From: SCGC-AAA076-P13 sp964276145
GTDB taxonomy: Bacteria; Pseudomonadota; Gammaproteobacteria; Magnimaribacterales; D2472
Direction of reading: 5' to 3'
Length of the DNA stretch: 64,000 nt
Assembly: GCA_964276145.1 (NCBI GenBank)
Contig: CAXYDN010000010.1
Location: 1 to 64,000, forward strand
Shown: in pieces, positions 1-9,900 of the stretch
How positions within the stretch are numbered: the stretch's first letter is position 1
Layout: each line of letters opens with the position of its first letter
Position numbers and translations under genes: made by a program
The notes under the pieces: model-generated
Database searches by the model: none
Told to the model about the DNA's origin: nothing
What the model saw: the letters and a program-made list of their open reading frames with translations, nothing else

Positions 1-87
1 CTCAACGAAGCTATTTGTATGGAAAGAAGTTGCAGGGTAATTTACGATATCTCAAGCAAGCTACCAGCCACTATTGAGTGGGAATGA
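1..87 (+). CDS. guaA: GMP synthase (glutamine-hydrolysing), C-terminal end only
   Basis: The window opens inside a reading frame that ends at a TGA at 85-87. The 28 residues present include RVIYDIS and end in PATIEWE, matching the C-terminus of GuaA (E. coli ends RVVYDIS..PPATIEWE). GuaA converts XMP to GMP using glutamine amide nitrogen in the cytoplasm; this tail belongs to its dimerisation domain. Its last 17 bases overlap the end of the convergent elaA gene. The upstream part lies outside the window, so integrity of the whole gene cannot be judged. Confidence 0.85.
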   Translation, partial: LNEAICMERSCRVIYDISSKLPATIEWE

Positions 88-535
88 AGTACATTTGTAT
101 ATGATCAATATCATCTTCCAGGTAAACCTCTCCTCTTGAGATAAATCCTAAATCTGTATAAAAACTTTTGAGGCGATGTTGGGCAGAAATAATAATTTCG
201 CTGTCAGAATATTTTTTACCAAGAAAGTTAACCCCCTCTTTTGTGATCTCTTTACCAACACCAAGACCTCTAGAATTTATTTCAGTGACTATCCTCCCAA
301 GGGAGGAACCTTCATATTTTATTCCAGGCTTAAAGGCTCTGAGGTACCCAATCAATTCATTATCTTCATATGCTAGAAGATGGAATGCATTTTGGTCAGT
401 ATAATCAGCATCTATGTATGGACAATCTTGCTCAACAATAAATACTTTTTGCCTTAAGTGAATGATTGCATATAACTCATCTGAGGATAATTCCTTAAAT
501 GTTTTCCAAATAAACTTTACTTTAGTATCAGTCAT
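71..535 (-). CDS. elaA: ElaA-family GNAT acetyltransferase
   Basis: A 154-residue single-domain GCN5-related N-acetyltransferase. The family pattern RQKVFIVEQDCPY lies at residues 28-40, the acetyl-CoA pyrophosphate loop RGLGVG at 89-94, FYTDLGF at 125-131 and a final EDDIDHIQM at 140-148; these match E. coli ElaA along its whole length. ElaA-type enzymes are cytoplasmic and their natural substrate is not settled, so only the acetyl-transfer chemistry can be stated. The gene converges on guaA and overlaps its end by 17 bases. A TATAAT on the minus strand at 551-556 lies 15 bases before the ATG, implying a leader of about nine bases. Confidence 0.85.
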   Translation of the reverse strand: MTDTKVKFIWKTFKELSSDELYAIIHLRQKVFIVEQDCPYIDADYTDQNAFHLLAYEDNELIGYLRAFKPGIKYEGSSLGRIVTEINSRGLGVGKEITKEGVNFLGKKYSDSEIIISAQHRLKSFYTDLGFISRGEVYLEDDIDHIQMYFIPTQ

Positions 536-662
536 AATTATTAATTAATGATTATATAGATGCTTTTACAATAGGTCATTTTTAAGATTTGTATCTCTTT
601 TTTGTATATAATCAATTTTCTTGAAATCATATTTTTAAACTAATTAAAAGGAACCATAAAAA

Positions 663-1145
663 ATGAAAACAGTATATGAATTTAGTGTTAAGGATGCAGA
701 TTTAAATGAAGTATCACTCGGTGAATATCAAGATAAAGTTCTCTTAGTTGTAAATGTTGCCAGTCAATGTGGCCTTACACCACAATATAAAGGTCTTCAA
801 GATCTATATGAGAAATTTAACTCTAATGGTTTTGAAATCCTCGGATTTCCTTGTAATCAATTTAAAGGACAGGAGCCAGGAACTAATGAAGAAATTCAAT
901 TCTTCTGTACTGAAAAATACAATGTAAGTTTTAAGATATTCAATAAGATTGATGTCAATGGCCCAAATACTGATCCTTTTTATGATTTTTTGAAAAATGA
1001 ACAATCTGGTCTACTTGGCACTAAAAAAATCAAATGGAATTTCTCAAAATTTTTAGTTAATAAAAATGGCGAAGTGATTAAAAGATATTCCCCAACAACT
1101 AAACCAGAAGACATTGAGTCAGATATAGAAAATCTTCTTAGTTAA
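663..1145 (+). CDS. Glutathione peroxidase-family thiol peroxidase (Cys type)
   Basis: A 160-residue thioredoxin-fold peroxidase that reduces hydroperoxides using thiols. The peroxidatic cysteine is C36 in ASQCGLT (a cysteine, not selenocysteine), with the other tetrad members Q70, W125 and N126 in place (GFPCNQF at 61-67, KWNFSKF at 124-130). A second cysteine C82 in QFFCTEKY sits where the resolving cysteine of thioredoxin-dependent members lies, so it is probably an atypical 2-Cys enzyme recycled by thioredoxin. There is no signal peptide, hence cytoplasmic. An AAAGGAA ribosome site precedes the ATG. The next gene starts six bases after its stop, suggesting co-transcription. Confidence 0.92.
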   Translation: MKTVYEFSVKDADLNEVSLGEYQDKVLLVVNVASQCGLTPQYKGLQDLYEKFNSNGFEILGFPCNQFKGQEPGTNEEIQFFCTEKYNVSFKIFNKIDVNGPNTDPFYDFLKNEQSGLLGTKKIKWNFSKFLVNKNGEVIKRYSPTTKPEDIESDIENLLS

Positions 1146-1151
1146 TTGCCA

Positions 1152-1637
1152 ATGGATATTTCCTTTATTGGATGGATTCATACTTTAATAGCTCTTATAG
1201 CAATACTCTCTGGAGCTTATTCTTTAAAAAAATATACAATTATAGAAACAAAAAATTTTTCAGCTAAGATATTTATTGTCACAACCATTATTGCAGCTAT
1301 AACTGCCCTATTGATTTATAAACGTGGTTTTGGTGTTGGGCACTTGCTAGCAATAATTACACTTTTAGCTGTTATATTTGGGTATATTAATGAAAGGGGT
1401 TTGTTTTTTGGGTTCCTTGCACCCTACTTTCAAACAGTCAGCTATTCTGCTCTTTTTTTATTTCATATGATTCCTGGTATAACCGAAATATTAAGAAGGT
1501 TTCCTCCAGACAATCCAATTGTTATTGATTCAAATGTAGACCATCCAATACTTATAAGCTTTTACATAACATTTTTTATCTCGTATCTGATAATCACAAC
1601 AAATCAAATTATATGGTTGCAAAAAAGAGATAGTTAA
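1152..1637 (+). CDS. Small multi-pass membrane protein of unknown function
   Basis: About 161 residues with four to five hydrophobic helices separated by short polar loops. The start is taken at the ATG at 1152; a TTG at 1146, directly after the previous stop, is an alternative. Histidines fall at the helix ends or inside helices (GWIHTLIA, FGVGHLLA, FLFHMIPG), a pattern also found in DUF2306-like inner-membrane proteins, but the assignment is weak. It is very likely co-transcribed with the peroxidase upstream, which may hint at a role in redox or membrane stress (inference). Its stop overlaps the end of rimI by four bases. Confidence 0.6.
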   Translation: MDISFIGWIHTLIALIAILSGAYSLKKYTIIETKNFSAKIFIVTTIIAAITALLIYKRGFGVGHLLAIITLLAVIFGYINERGLFFGFLAPYFQTVSYSALFLFHMIPGITEILRRFPPDNPIVIDSNVDHPILISFYITFFISYLIITTNQIIWLQKRDS

Positions 1638-2068
1638 ATTGAAAGCGACATCAATAAAGCATCCTCTGAATTATCCGTATAGTAATTGTCTCTAATTGCA
1701 TCCTTAATGAATCCAAATTTTTGGTAGAAACTAATAGCTTGTAAATTACTTGTTCTAACTTCAAGAAATATTTTTTTATAGTTCATTGCCTTACATTGAT
1801 CTAGCATGCTCCGAAGTAGCAACGTACCAACACCTTTGGACTGAATTTTCTTTATCACCGATATGCTTAAGATATGAGCTTCAGGGTTAATGGGAGAGAA
1901 TATAATGAATCCAATTATTTCACTATTATGCTTACAAATTAATCCTTTATGTCCTACCTCAAATGATGATAAAAAAGTTTCATATTTCCATGGACTAGGA
2001 TTAACCTCACACTCTATCTTATATGCCTCTTCTAAATGATCTACGCCCATTAAAGAAACTTTATACAT
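1634..2068 (-). CDS. rimI: Ribosomal protein S18-alanine N-acetyltransferase
   Basis: A 144-residue GNAT enzyme that acetylates the N-terminal alanine of S18. Seen: SPWKYETF at 25-32, the acetyl-CoA loop QSKGVG at 76-81, E103 and Y115 (the same numbers as the catalytic pair in enterobacterial RimI), ISFYQKFGF at 112-120 and the terminal DNYYTDNSEDALLM. The gene follows holD by six bases, as in E. coli and relatives where holD-rimI is a conserved pair, which supports both calls. It lacks the fused tsaB found in some other bacteria. Confidence 0.92.
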   Translation of the reverse strand: MYKVSLMGVDHLEEAYKIECEVNPSPWKYETFLSSFEVGHKGLICKHNSEIIGFIIFSPINPEAHILSISVIKKIQSKGVGTLLLRSMLDQCKAMNYKKIFLEVRTSNLQAISFYQKFGFIKDAIRDNYYTDNSEDALLMSLSI

Positions 2069-2074
2069 AAAATA

Positions 2075-2503
2075 CTAAAGAACAGTTTCTTGAAGCTTTT
2101 TCCATAAAATCTTCTTAGATTCTTTATCAGAAATCATTGATTCTAATGCAGGCGATTGAACAAATGAGATTGATGATGTGATGCTGTTAACATCAGAAGA
2201 AAAACTAATAATTCCTTTGATATCTATGCAAGATGAGATGAAGTCATTGATATCATTAAGATTAGAGTTGTTATGAGATGTTTGGTTATTAGCTGAATTA
2301 ACTGCATCTATAATAGCTTCAAGAAGCTTTGCTTCATCTTTGCTTAAATCGTCATATGATTGCTTAAGTAATGTTAGAATATTTCCTTTTTGATAACTGT
2401 AAATTTTTTTGGGAGGTAATTTTTCTTGATGTGAACGAAGCTCATATCTAGTAATACCCATTTCTTTAAGAATTAGGTTGGTTTTAATGCTAGGAGTTAT
2501 CAT
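2075..2503 (-). CDS. holD: DNA polymerase III psi subunit (clamp-loader accessory), divergent
   Basis: A 142-residue divergent protein recognised from its two ends and its position. Residues 10-23 (ILKEMGITRYELR) match the N-terminal stretch of E. coli HolD (LGITQWSLR), and residues 117-134 (SPALESM..ILWKKLQ) match its C-terminal SPALTDL..ALWQQI. The middle is poorly conserved and rich in serine and asparagine. Psi joins the chi subunit to the clamp loader and helps hand over from SSB-coated DNA. The holD-rimI order is the usual gammaproteobacterial one. It diverges from leuA with only 32 bases between the starts. Confidence 0.75.
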   Translation of the reverse strand: MITPSIKTNLILKEMGITRYELRSHQEKLPPKKIYSYQKGNILTLLKQSYDDLSKDEAKLLEAIIDAVNSANNQTSHNNSNLNDINDFISSCIDIKGIISFSSDVNSITSSISFVQSPALESMISDKESKKILWKKLQETVL

Positions 2504-2535
2504 AGAAAGGAAATATTAACATTTACAAATAAAAA

Positions 2536-4188
2536 ATGGATAATCCTGTAAATAAATATAAAGCTTTTGAGCCCATTGAACTTAAAAACAGGCAATGGCC
2601 TTCAAAGGTTATAGATAAAGCTCCTACATGGTGTTCCGTTGATCTTAGAGATGGAAATCAAGCATTAATAGAACCAATGGGTGCAGAGAGAAAAGACAGA
2701 ATGTTTGCCTTGCTTTGTAAACTAGGTTTTAAAGAGATTGAAGTTGGATTCCCTTCTGCCTCGCAAACAGACTTCGACTTTGTAAGGTCTTTGATAGAAG
2801 ATAAAAAAATTCCATCTGATGTAAATATTCAAGTTTTGACTCAATCTAGAAACGAGCTAATTGAAAGGACTTTTGAATCCTTAGAAGGTATTCCAAAAGC
2901 CATTGTTCACTTTTATAACTCAACATCCACCCTCCAAAGAAAAGTCGTCTTTAATCAAGATAAAGATGGCATAAAAGAGATTGCGATTAATGGCGCCTTG
3001 AAAATTAAGGAATTAGCACTAGCGAATCCTGATACTGATTGGAGTTTTGAATATTCTCCTGAAAGTTTTACCGGCACTGAACTAGATTATGCTGCAGAGG
3101 TATGTGATGCAGTTGTTGAAATCCTAAAAGAAGTTTCAAAACACAAAATCATAATAAATCTTCCAGCAACTGTAGAAATGTCCACACCAAATATTTATGG
3201 AGATCAGATTGAGTGGATGAATAAAAATCTAATAAACCGAGACAATATCGCACTTAGCCTTCATCCTCATAATGATAGAGGTACAGCTGTAGCAGCATCT
3301 GAATTCGGACTAATGGCGGGTGCAGACAGGGTTGAAGGTACTTTATTTGGTAACGGTGAGAGAACTGGAAACGTTGACATAGTTACTATTGCTTTGAATA
3401 TGTTAACTCAGGGCATTGATCCTCAATTAGATTTTTCAAATATTAATTCGGTGATGAGAGAGGTTGAGTATTGTAATCAACTTCCTGTTCACCCAAGACA
3501 TCCATATGCAGGCGATCTTGTTTTCACGGCTTTTTCAGGCTCGCATCAAGATGCAATCAAAAAAGGATTTCATGCTATGAAGCAAAGCAATAATCCAGAA
3601 TGGGCTGTACCATACTTACCAATTGATCCAGCAGATTTGGGAAGAAGCTATGAAGCAGTTGTTAGAATAAACTCTCAATCAGGTAAAGGCGGTGTCGCAT
3701 TTCTATTAGAAAAGGATCATGGGGTTTCTCTTCCAAGAAGATTGCAAATTAGTATGAGTCAGAAGATTCAAGAACTTGCTGATGAAACAGGAAAAGAAAT
3801 AAGCAGTTCTGTAATATGGGAAATATTTGAAGAAAACTTCTTGAAGCCAAAAAATAATTTTTCATATCAAAGCCATACCTCATCAACTAAAGATGACGTT
3901 AATGAATTAGAAGTAAAAATGATTATGAATGCTAAAGAAGTAAATGTTTCAGGAACAGGGAATGGTCCAATTGATTCATTTGTAAATGGTCTTTCAAAAG
4001 AATTAGGTATTAATATAAAAATTTCTGACTATCATCAATCTGCCATCTCTTCTGGGTCTGATGCTCAAGCAGCAGCCTACATTGAGCTCGAAAAAGATGG
4101 TCAAACAAAATGGGGAGTCGGAATCAACCCAAATACAACAAGAGCCTCATTTGAAGCAATTATTGTAGGGCTAAGTAAGATCTTATAA
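2536..4188 (+). CDS. leuA: 2-isopropylmalate synthase, long (LeuA2-type) form
   Basis: A 550-residue enzyme of the first committed step of leucine synthesis: acetyl-CoA plus 2-oxoisovalerate to 2-isopropylmalate. The TIM-barrel HMGL-like domain carries DLRDGNQAL at 36-44, the metal-binding HPH at 243-245 (LHPHND) and GNGERTGN at 272-279. A C-terminal leucine-binding regulatory domain follows after roughly residue 430, so feedback inhibition is expected. The N-terminus (KYKAF..NRQWPS) marks the type found in Pseudomonas and actinobacteria rather than the E. coli type. The gene stands alone, away from leuB, leuC and leuD, and I see no leader peptide or attenuator in the 32 bases before it. Confidence 0.95.
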   Translation: MDNPVNKYKAFEPIELKNRQWPSKVIDKAPTWCSVDLRDGNQALIEPMGAERKDRMFALLCKLGFKEIEVGFPSASQTDFDFVRSLIEDKKIPSDVNIQVLTQSRNELIERTFESLEGIPKAIVHFYNSTSTLQRKVVFNQDKDGIKEIAINGALKIKELALANPDTDWSFEYSPESFTGTELDYAAEVCDAVVEILKEVSKHKIIINLPATVEMSTPNIYGDQIEWMNKNLINRDNIALSLHPHNDRGTAVAASEFGLMAGADRVEGTLFGNGERTGNVDIVTIALNMLTQGIDPQLDFSNINSVMREVEYCNQLPVHPRHPYAGDLVFTAFSGSHQDAIKKGFHAMKQSNNPEWAVPYLPIDPADLGRSYEAVVRINSQSGKGGVAFLLEKDHGVSLPRRLQISMSQKIQELADETGKEISSSVIWEIFEENFLKPKNNFSYQSHTSSTKDDVNELEVKMIMNAKEVNVSGTGNGPIDSFVNGLSKELGINIKISDYHQSAISSGSDAQAAAYIELEKDGQTKWGVGINPNTTRASFEAIIVGLSKIL

Positions 4189-4191
4189 GCA

Positions 4192-4965
4192 CTAATCGAA
4201 ATTAGGATCGCGTTTTTCAAAAAAAGCTAAAACAGCCTCATAATTTTGAGGACTTCTTGTTAAGTTATTTTGTATTTCAGCCTCGCTGTTATAAGTATCC
4301 CAGTATGAAACAGACAAAGATTCACGCATTAATTTTTTTGTATTTCCAAGAGATTGGGGAGACCTTTTAGCAAGCCCTAATGCCCAATTCATAGTATCTT
4401 CTTTAAGCTTGTCAGACGATGTTATTTTATTAGCTATACCAAAGTGTAGACACTCTTTTGCATCAATTTTTTTAGCTTCAATTGCATATTCATATGCTTT
4501 TCCATAACCAAGATACTTTGGTAGCAGCCATGATAAGCCACCATCTGGAACTAATGCAATATTACTAAAAACAGAAAGAATATATGCATCTTCAGACATT
4601 ATTCTTAAATCACATGACATGGCAAATGCTGCCCCAATACCGGCAGCAGGACCTTTTATAGAGGCAATAACAGGTTTTGGCATTGAGATAATATTCTCAA
4701 ACGAGGGCTTGAAACCTCTTAATAAAGCATCTTTCGATCCATCCCAATCTGAATCAGCTTCTGTTAAATCTGCACCAGATGAAAAAGCTCTTCCAGACCC
4801 ACAAATAATTACGACTCTTATATCATCGTCGTCCTTTACAAGCTGAGTTGCTTCTTGCAAATCAAATATCAGCTGAGTATTGAATGCATTCAACACATCT
4901 GGTCTATTAATTTCTATTGTTGCAACTTTATTCTCTTTACTTACTTTTACTGTTTTATATTCCAT
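4192..4965 (-). CDS. Enoyl-CoA hydratase/isomerase (crotonase family, PaaG-like)
   Basis: A 257-residue crotonase-fold protein. It has the oxyanion-hole segments (SSGADLTEAD near residue 63; GPAAGIGAAFAMSCD near 104-118) and an acidic residue in VPDGG, where PaaG-type isomerases carry the catalytic aspartate, rather than the usual hydratase glutamate pair. Double-bond isomerisation of an enoyl-CoA is therefore as likely as hydration. The substrate is unknown. It is the last gene of the long minus-strand run, 38 bases after tilS, and ends three bases from the convergent leuA stop. Confidence 0.85.
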   Translation of the reverse strand: MEYKTVKVSKENKVATIEINRPDVLNAFNTQLIFDLQEATQLVKDDDDIRVVIICGSGRAFSSGADLTEADSDWDGSKDALLRGFKPSFENIISMPKPVIASIKGPAAGIGAAFAMSCDLRIMSEDAYILSVFSNIALVPDGGLSWLLPKYLGYGKAYEYAIEAKKIDAKECLHFGIANKITSSDKLKEDTMNWALGLAKRSPQSLGNTKKLMRESLSVSYWDTYNSEAEIQNNLTRSPQNYEAVLAFFEKRDPNFD

Positions 4966-5003
4966 AGATTAATACTCCAAAAAATTATATACCCTTAGAA
5001 ATT

Positions 5004-5951
5004 TTATTTCTTAGTTATAAAAATACATTTATCCTTATAAAATATTTTTCCCCCCGATTGCTCTTTATCAGATCTTGTCCATGAAACTTCTGATTTAGGG
5101 CCTGGATTTGATTGGATAAAAGTCTTTATAATCTCTTCAATTACCTTCTTACTTGGCATAGCTATATTCTGTCTTTTGATAGAAAGTCTAATAATATCTA
5201 CTATGAATGATTTTTGAATTTTTTTAAGCTCACTAACTTTAATTTGATCACCAATTAAGTTTTGATATTTTTCTTTAAAAAACATCTCATAAGAATTATT
5301 TCTTATCTTAATAAAATTTGCTGTATTCGAAATCCTTGAAGTTACATTAGCCCATCTTTGCTCGATAGAGGGGATGATGGTATTTCTTACATAATTTCTA
5401 TCTTGATCTTCTTTAAAATTAGACTCATCTTTAACAAAACTTATCTCTTGCTCTTTAAGATAAATCAAAATATTTTTCTTTGATAGATTAATTAAAGGCC
5501 TGACCAGATAACCCTCTCCAACTTTCCTCTTTACACTAAGACTTTCAAGCCCATCTAAACCGGTGCCTCTAAATAGTCTTAATAAAAAGGTTTCAGCTAC
5601 ATCATCAGAATGATGACCAAGTAAGATTTGTTCATTTTTTTTTAGGTACTTTGCAAAAATTTTGTATCTAGCTTTTCTTGCAGCTGACTCAAGCCCGTCT
5701 CCATCTAACTTAATGTCGATTGAATCTACATGGCATTTAATACCTAATTTATTAGTAGTTTTTCTACAATGTTCTTCCCACTTTAAAGAATTATCTGAAA
5801 GATTATGATTAATATGAATTGCTTCAACATTAGAAATATTATTTATATGAAGTAAATGCAATAAAGCAGATGAATCAGGGCCACCACTATATCCAACATA
5901 GATTTTTTTACTTAAATCTAAGTGAAAAGTTAAATCATCAAAACTAATCAA
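5004..5951 (-). CDS. tilS: tRNA(Ile)-lysidine synthase, compact
   Basis: A 315-residue ATP-dependent ligase that converts C34 of tRNA-Ile(CAU) to lysidine, needed to read AUA. The PP-loop motif SGGPDS is at residues 22-27; further N-domain motifs ILLGHHSDDVAETFLLRL and LFRGTGLDGLESL are intact. E. coli TilS has about 430 residues; the C-terminal domain is largely missing here, although AUA is common in this AT-rich window, so the enzyme should be essential. The start is a TTG. It lies three bases after accA, as part of the dnaE-accA-tilS order known from Pseudomonas. Confidence 0.93.
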   Translation of the reverse strand: MISFDDLTFHLDLSKKIYVGYSGGPDSSALLHLLHINNISNVEAIHINHNLSDNSLKWEEHCRKTTNKLGIKCHVDSIDIKLDGDGLESAARKARYKIFAKYLKKNEQILLGHHSDDVAETFLLRLFRGTGLDGLESLSVKRKVGEGYLVRPLINLSKKNILIYLKEQEISFVKDESNFKEDQDRNYVRNTIIPSIEQRWANVTSRISNTANFIKIRNNSYEMFFKEKYQNLIGDQIKVSELKKIQKSFIVDIIRLSIKRQNIAMPSKKVIEEIIKTFIQSNPGPKSEVSWTRSDKEQSGGKIFYKDKCIFITKK

Positions 5952-5954
5952 AAC

Positions 5955-6956
5955 TTAAATGCCAATTTCTACTAATCTTTTGTATCTTCTATCTAATAAT
6001 TCTTCCTTAGACATTCTATTAAGAATAGATAAGTTCTTTATTAATGACTCTTTAATACTTAAAGAAATCTCATCATAGTCGCGATGAGCACCTCCTAAAG
6101 GCTCTGTGATAATTTCGTCAATAATATTTAATTTTTTAAGCTCCTTAGACGAAACTTTCATGGCCTCTGCTGCATCTGGTGCTTTGTCTGCTGTTCTCCA
6201 TATTATAGATGCGCATGCCTCTGGTGATGCAACAGAATATGTTGCATATTGAAGCATAGATATATGATCTCCTACGCTTATTGCTAGCGCACCGCCAGAA
6301 CCACCCTCACCCGTAACTACAATAATAATTGGGGTTTTTAATTCAGACATAACAGCCAAGTTTCTAGCTATTGCTTCACTTTGACCTCTCTCCTCACCTT
6401 CAACTCCAGGATATGCACCAGCAGTATCAATAAAAGTTATCACAGGTAATGAAAATTGTTCTGCAAATTGCATTAACCTTTTTGCCTTTCTATAGCCTTC
6501 TGGCTGAGGCATCCCAAAATTACGCCTTACTTTTTCTTCAGTATCTCTACCTTTTTCATGCCCGATAATCATCACAGGAATAGTCTCGAGATAGCCAATT
6601 CCACCTATAATCGCAGCATCATCGCCAAATTGTCTGTCACCATGCATTTCATCAAATTCATCAAATATGCTATCAATAAAATCAAGAGTATGTGGTCTTT
6701 GTGGGTGTCTTGCCACCTGAACAGTTTGCCAGGTCGAAAGTCTTGAATATATCTTTTTTGCTTCAGCATCTCTTTCCTTTCTGAGAGCAAGAATTTGCTC
6801 ATTCACTTCAGTCGAGTCAATAGCTGAACTTTTTAAAGCATTAATCTTTTCTGATATATCTTGAATAGTATTTTCAAAGTCTAAAAATTTATAATCTTCA
6901 GAGAAATCTGGTAAATGGTTGTAGTTGTTTTCTGACGTTATTTTTTTATCTGTCAT
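5955..6956 (-). CDS. accA: Acetyl-CoA carboxylase carboxyltransferase alpha subunit
   Basis: A 333-residue subunit of the carboxyltransferase that, with AccD, moves CO2 from biotin-BCCP to acetyl-CoA to give malonyl-CoA for fatty acid synthesis. A helical N-terminus (residues 20-80) leads into the crotonase-like fold with RPHTLDFI, GHEKGRDTEEK, RNFGMPQPEGYRKA and the oxyanion-hole glycines in GEGGSGGALA. Length is close to the family norm (319 in E. coli). It sits 15 bases after dnaE and three before tilS, the common dnaE-accA pairing. Confidence 0.97.
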   Translation of the reverse strand: MTDKKITSENNYNHLPDFSEDYKFLDFENTIQDISEKINALKSSAIDSTEVNEQILALRKERDAEAKKIYSRLSTWQTVQVARHPQRPHTLDFIDSIFDEFDEMHGDRQFGDDAAIIGGIGYLETIPVMIIGHEKGRDTEEKVRRNFGMPQPEGYRKAKRLMQFAEQFSLPVITFIDTAGAYPGVEGEERGQSEAIARNLAVMSELKTPIIIVVTGEGGSGGALAISVGDHISMLQYATYSVASPEACASIIWRTADKAPDAAEAMKVSSKELKKLNIIDEIITEPLGGAHRDYDEISLSIKESLIKNLSILNRMSKEELLDRRYKRLVEIGI

Positions 6957-6971
6957 AATAATTTAATAATG

Positions 6972-9900
6972 CTAAATTTCTAAAGCATTTTTTCCAAAAA
7001 TGTCATCTAAGAAGTTTAGGTTTTCTATAGTGGGTTCAAATCTAAACTTTTCACCTACATCTATTATAGCCTCTGAATCTTTCGTTATAACTTTTACAAA
7101 CAGATTACATCCAGATGTTGTCCAAAACTCTCTCTTAACTTTTTCAAGCTTATCTGAGAATTCATCAAGAGATATTAATTCTGATTCTTCGAGATTAATA
7201 ACTACATCTTTAACTTTTTTTGAAAGTTCGGCATCCAGTGAATGAACTTCTTTCACTCTCATTCTAAACATTGCATCGCCTAGCTCTTTAGATCTATAGT
7301 CATCAATCTCAACAACGCCCTTAACGATAAGTATTTGTCCTTCTTTTAAAATTGTATGGCAATTATCCAAAACCTCGCTCGGAACAACCCCATCCATAAC
7401 TCCTGTCCCGTCATCAAAATTTATAAAAGTTAGAGGTTTTCCTTTTTTATCTTTAATTTGCCTAACGCTATTAACTAAACAAACTATGGATGCTTTTTTT
7501 GTATCGTGATCTAATTTTGAAATTGTCTTTGATCTAAGTTTATTAATTTTCTTTTCGATCGCATTCACAGGATGGCCAGATAAATAATAACCTAGTGATT
7601 TTTTTTCCAATGACAACAATTCACTTAATCCAATATCTGTAATATTTTTATATTTTTCATATGGATCGAAACTTTCATTAAGCGATGAAAACAAATCACC
7701 TGACATAGCTGTTTGTTTAGAGGAGTTATTTGATCCATCTTTCAACATATCTTCGATACAAGAAACAGCAACACTTCTTGACGGCGCAATACTGTCAAAT
7801 GCTCCTGATTGTGATAGAGCCTCAAGAGATTTCTTCCCTCCAAGTTTAATATCAACCTTTTTAGAAAAATCCCACAAATCATTAAATTCATTTGATTTTC
7901 TAACCTGGCATACATGTTGTATGAAAGCATCTGCAACACCCTTTATAGCTCCCAGGCCATACTCAATGTCAGAATTGTTATTAACTAGAAACATTTTGTT
8001 ACTTGTTAGTATGTTTGGCTTTAAAACCTTTATCCCCATTCGCTTACACTCTTGAATTAAGGCATGAATCTTATCAGTATTCCCTAACTCTGTTGATAGT
8101 ACTGCTGCCATAAAATGTTCTGGGTAGTAGGTTTTTAAAAAAGCTGTTTGATACGATATAACCGCATATGCAGCTGAATGTGATTTGTTGAATCCATATT
8201 CTGCAAATTGTTCAATGAGCTCAAATATCTTATTTGCTTTTTTTTCTGGGATTGATTTTTTTTCACATCCCTTAATAAAAATTTCTCTTTGTTCTTCCAT
8301 TTCCTCAATTTTCTTCTTCCCCATCACTCTTCTTAAGATATCTGCTTCGCCCATTGAATAGCCAGCAAGAACTCTAGCAGATTCCATGACCTGTTCTTGA
8401 TAAACAATGACTCCATATGTTTCAGATAAAACTGGTTCGAGTAGTTCATGTGGATAAGTAACAGGACTTTTACCATGTTTTCTATCAACAAAAGTTGTAT
8501 GCATTCCTGAATTTAAAGGTCCTGGTCTATACAAAGCTAATAAAGCAGTAATTTCTTCAAATTTTGTTGGCTTTAATTTTTTAATCAAGTCTCTCATACC
8601 AGTAGACTCAAGCTGGAAGACTGCCATAGTTTTTCCAGAAGATAGCAGATCAAATACTTTCTGATCATCCATGGGTATATTGTCTAAATCTAACTTATTT
8701 TTAAGGTTTATATTTATCGACTTTAATGCCTTATCAATTACTGTTAGTGTTCTTAGCCCAAGAAAATCAAATTTTACCAATCCTATTTTTTCAACATCGT
8801 CTTTATCATATTGAGTCATAACTGAAGAGGACTGCCTGTCGTTATAGATAGGACAAAAATCAGATAAGCTTCCTGGAGCTATAACCACGCCTCCAGCATG
8901 TTTTCCTACATTTCTAGCAATTCCCTCAAGCTTATATGCTAAGTCAACAACCTCTCTTACTTCAGCATCATTTTTAGCCGCTTGGGCGAATACTGGCTGC
9001 TCTTCTTTAGCCCTATCAAGTGTCATCCCTGGAGCAAATGGGATCATCTTAGAAATTCTATCTCCTAGAGCATATGGTTTTCCCATGGCCCTAGCTACAT
9101 CTCTTACAACTGCCCTAGCTGCCATGGTGCCAAAAGTTGCTATTTGAGAAACAGCATCAGCTCCATACTTTTTACTAACATAATCTATTACGCTATCTCT
9201 TTTTTCCATGCAGAAATCAATATCAAAATCTGGCATCGATATTCTCTCTGGATTAAGAAAACGTTCAAAAAGAAGACCATGATCAATAGGGTCAAGGGTA
9301 GTGATTCCAAGTGAATAAGCAACCAGTGAACCAGCTCCAGATCCTCTTCCAGGGCCAACAGGAACATCATTATCTTTTGACCATTGAATAAAATCATAAA
9401 CAATTAAAAAATAACTTGAAAAACCCATCTTCTTAATCTGATTTAACTCATATTCAAGCCTTTGTAGATATATTTTTTGTTTTGCTTTTTCAAACTTATC
9501 AATAAGACTTGAAAGTCTTTTAGTAGATAAGTCCACCAAAAAAGAATCAAAATCGTGTTCTTTGGGAACTGGATATTCTGGAAGAAAGTAACCCTTAGTA
9601 TGAAGAGAAACATTGCATTTTTTTGCAACTTCATTCGTATTATCAATAAGTTCGTCAAAGCCGTTAAATAATTTTTGCATCTCATCAGAACTTTTAAAAT
9701 ATTGCTCATCAGAAAAAGGTTTTTCTCTATTAGGATCATTAAGTGTCTTCCCTGTATTGATACATACTTTGGTTTCATGAATTTCATAATCATCTTTTTT
9801 TGCAAATAACACATCATTTGTAGCAATTAAAGGAACACCCTTTTTACTTGATAATGGAAGAATATTTGAAAAATAATCAATTTCATCTGGTCTATTAGTT

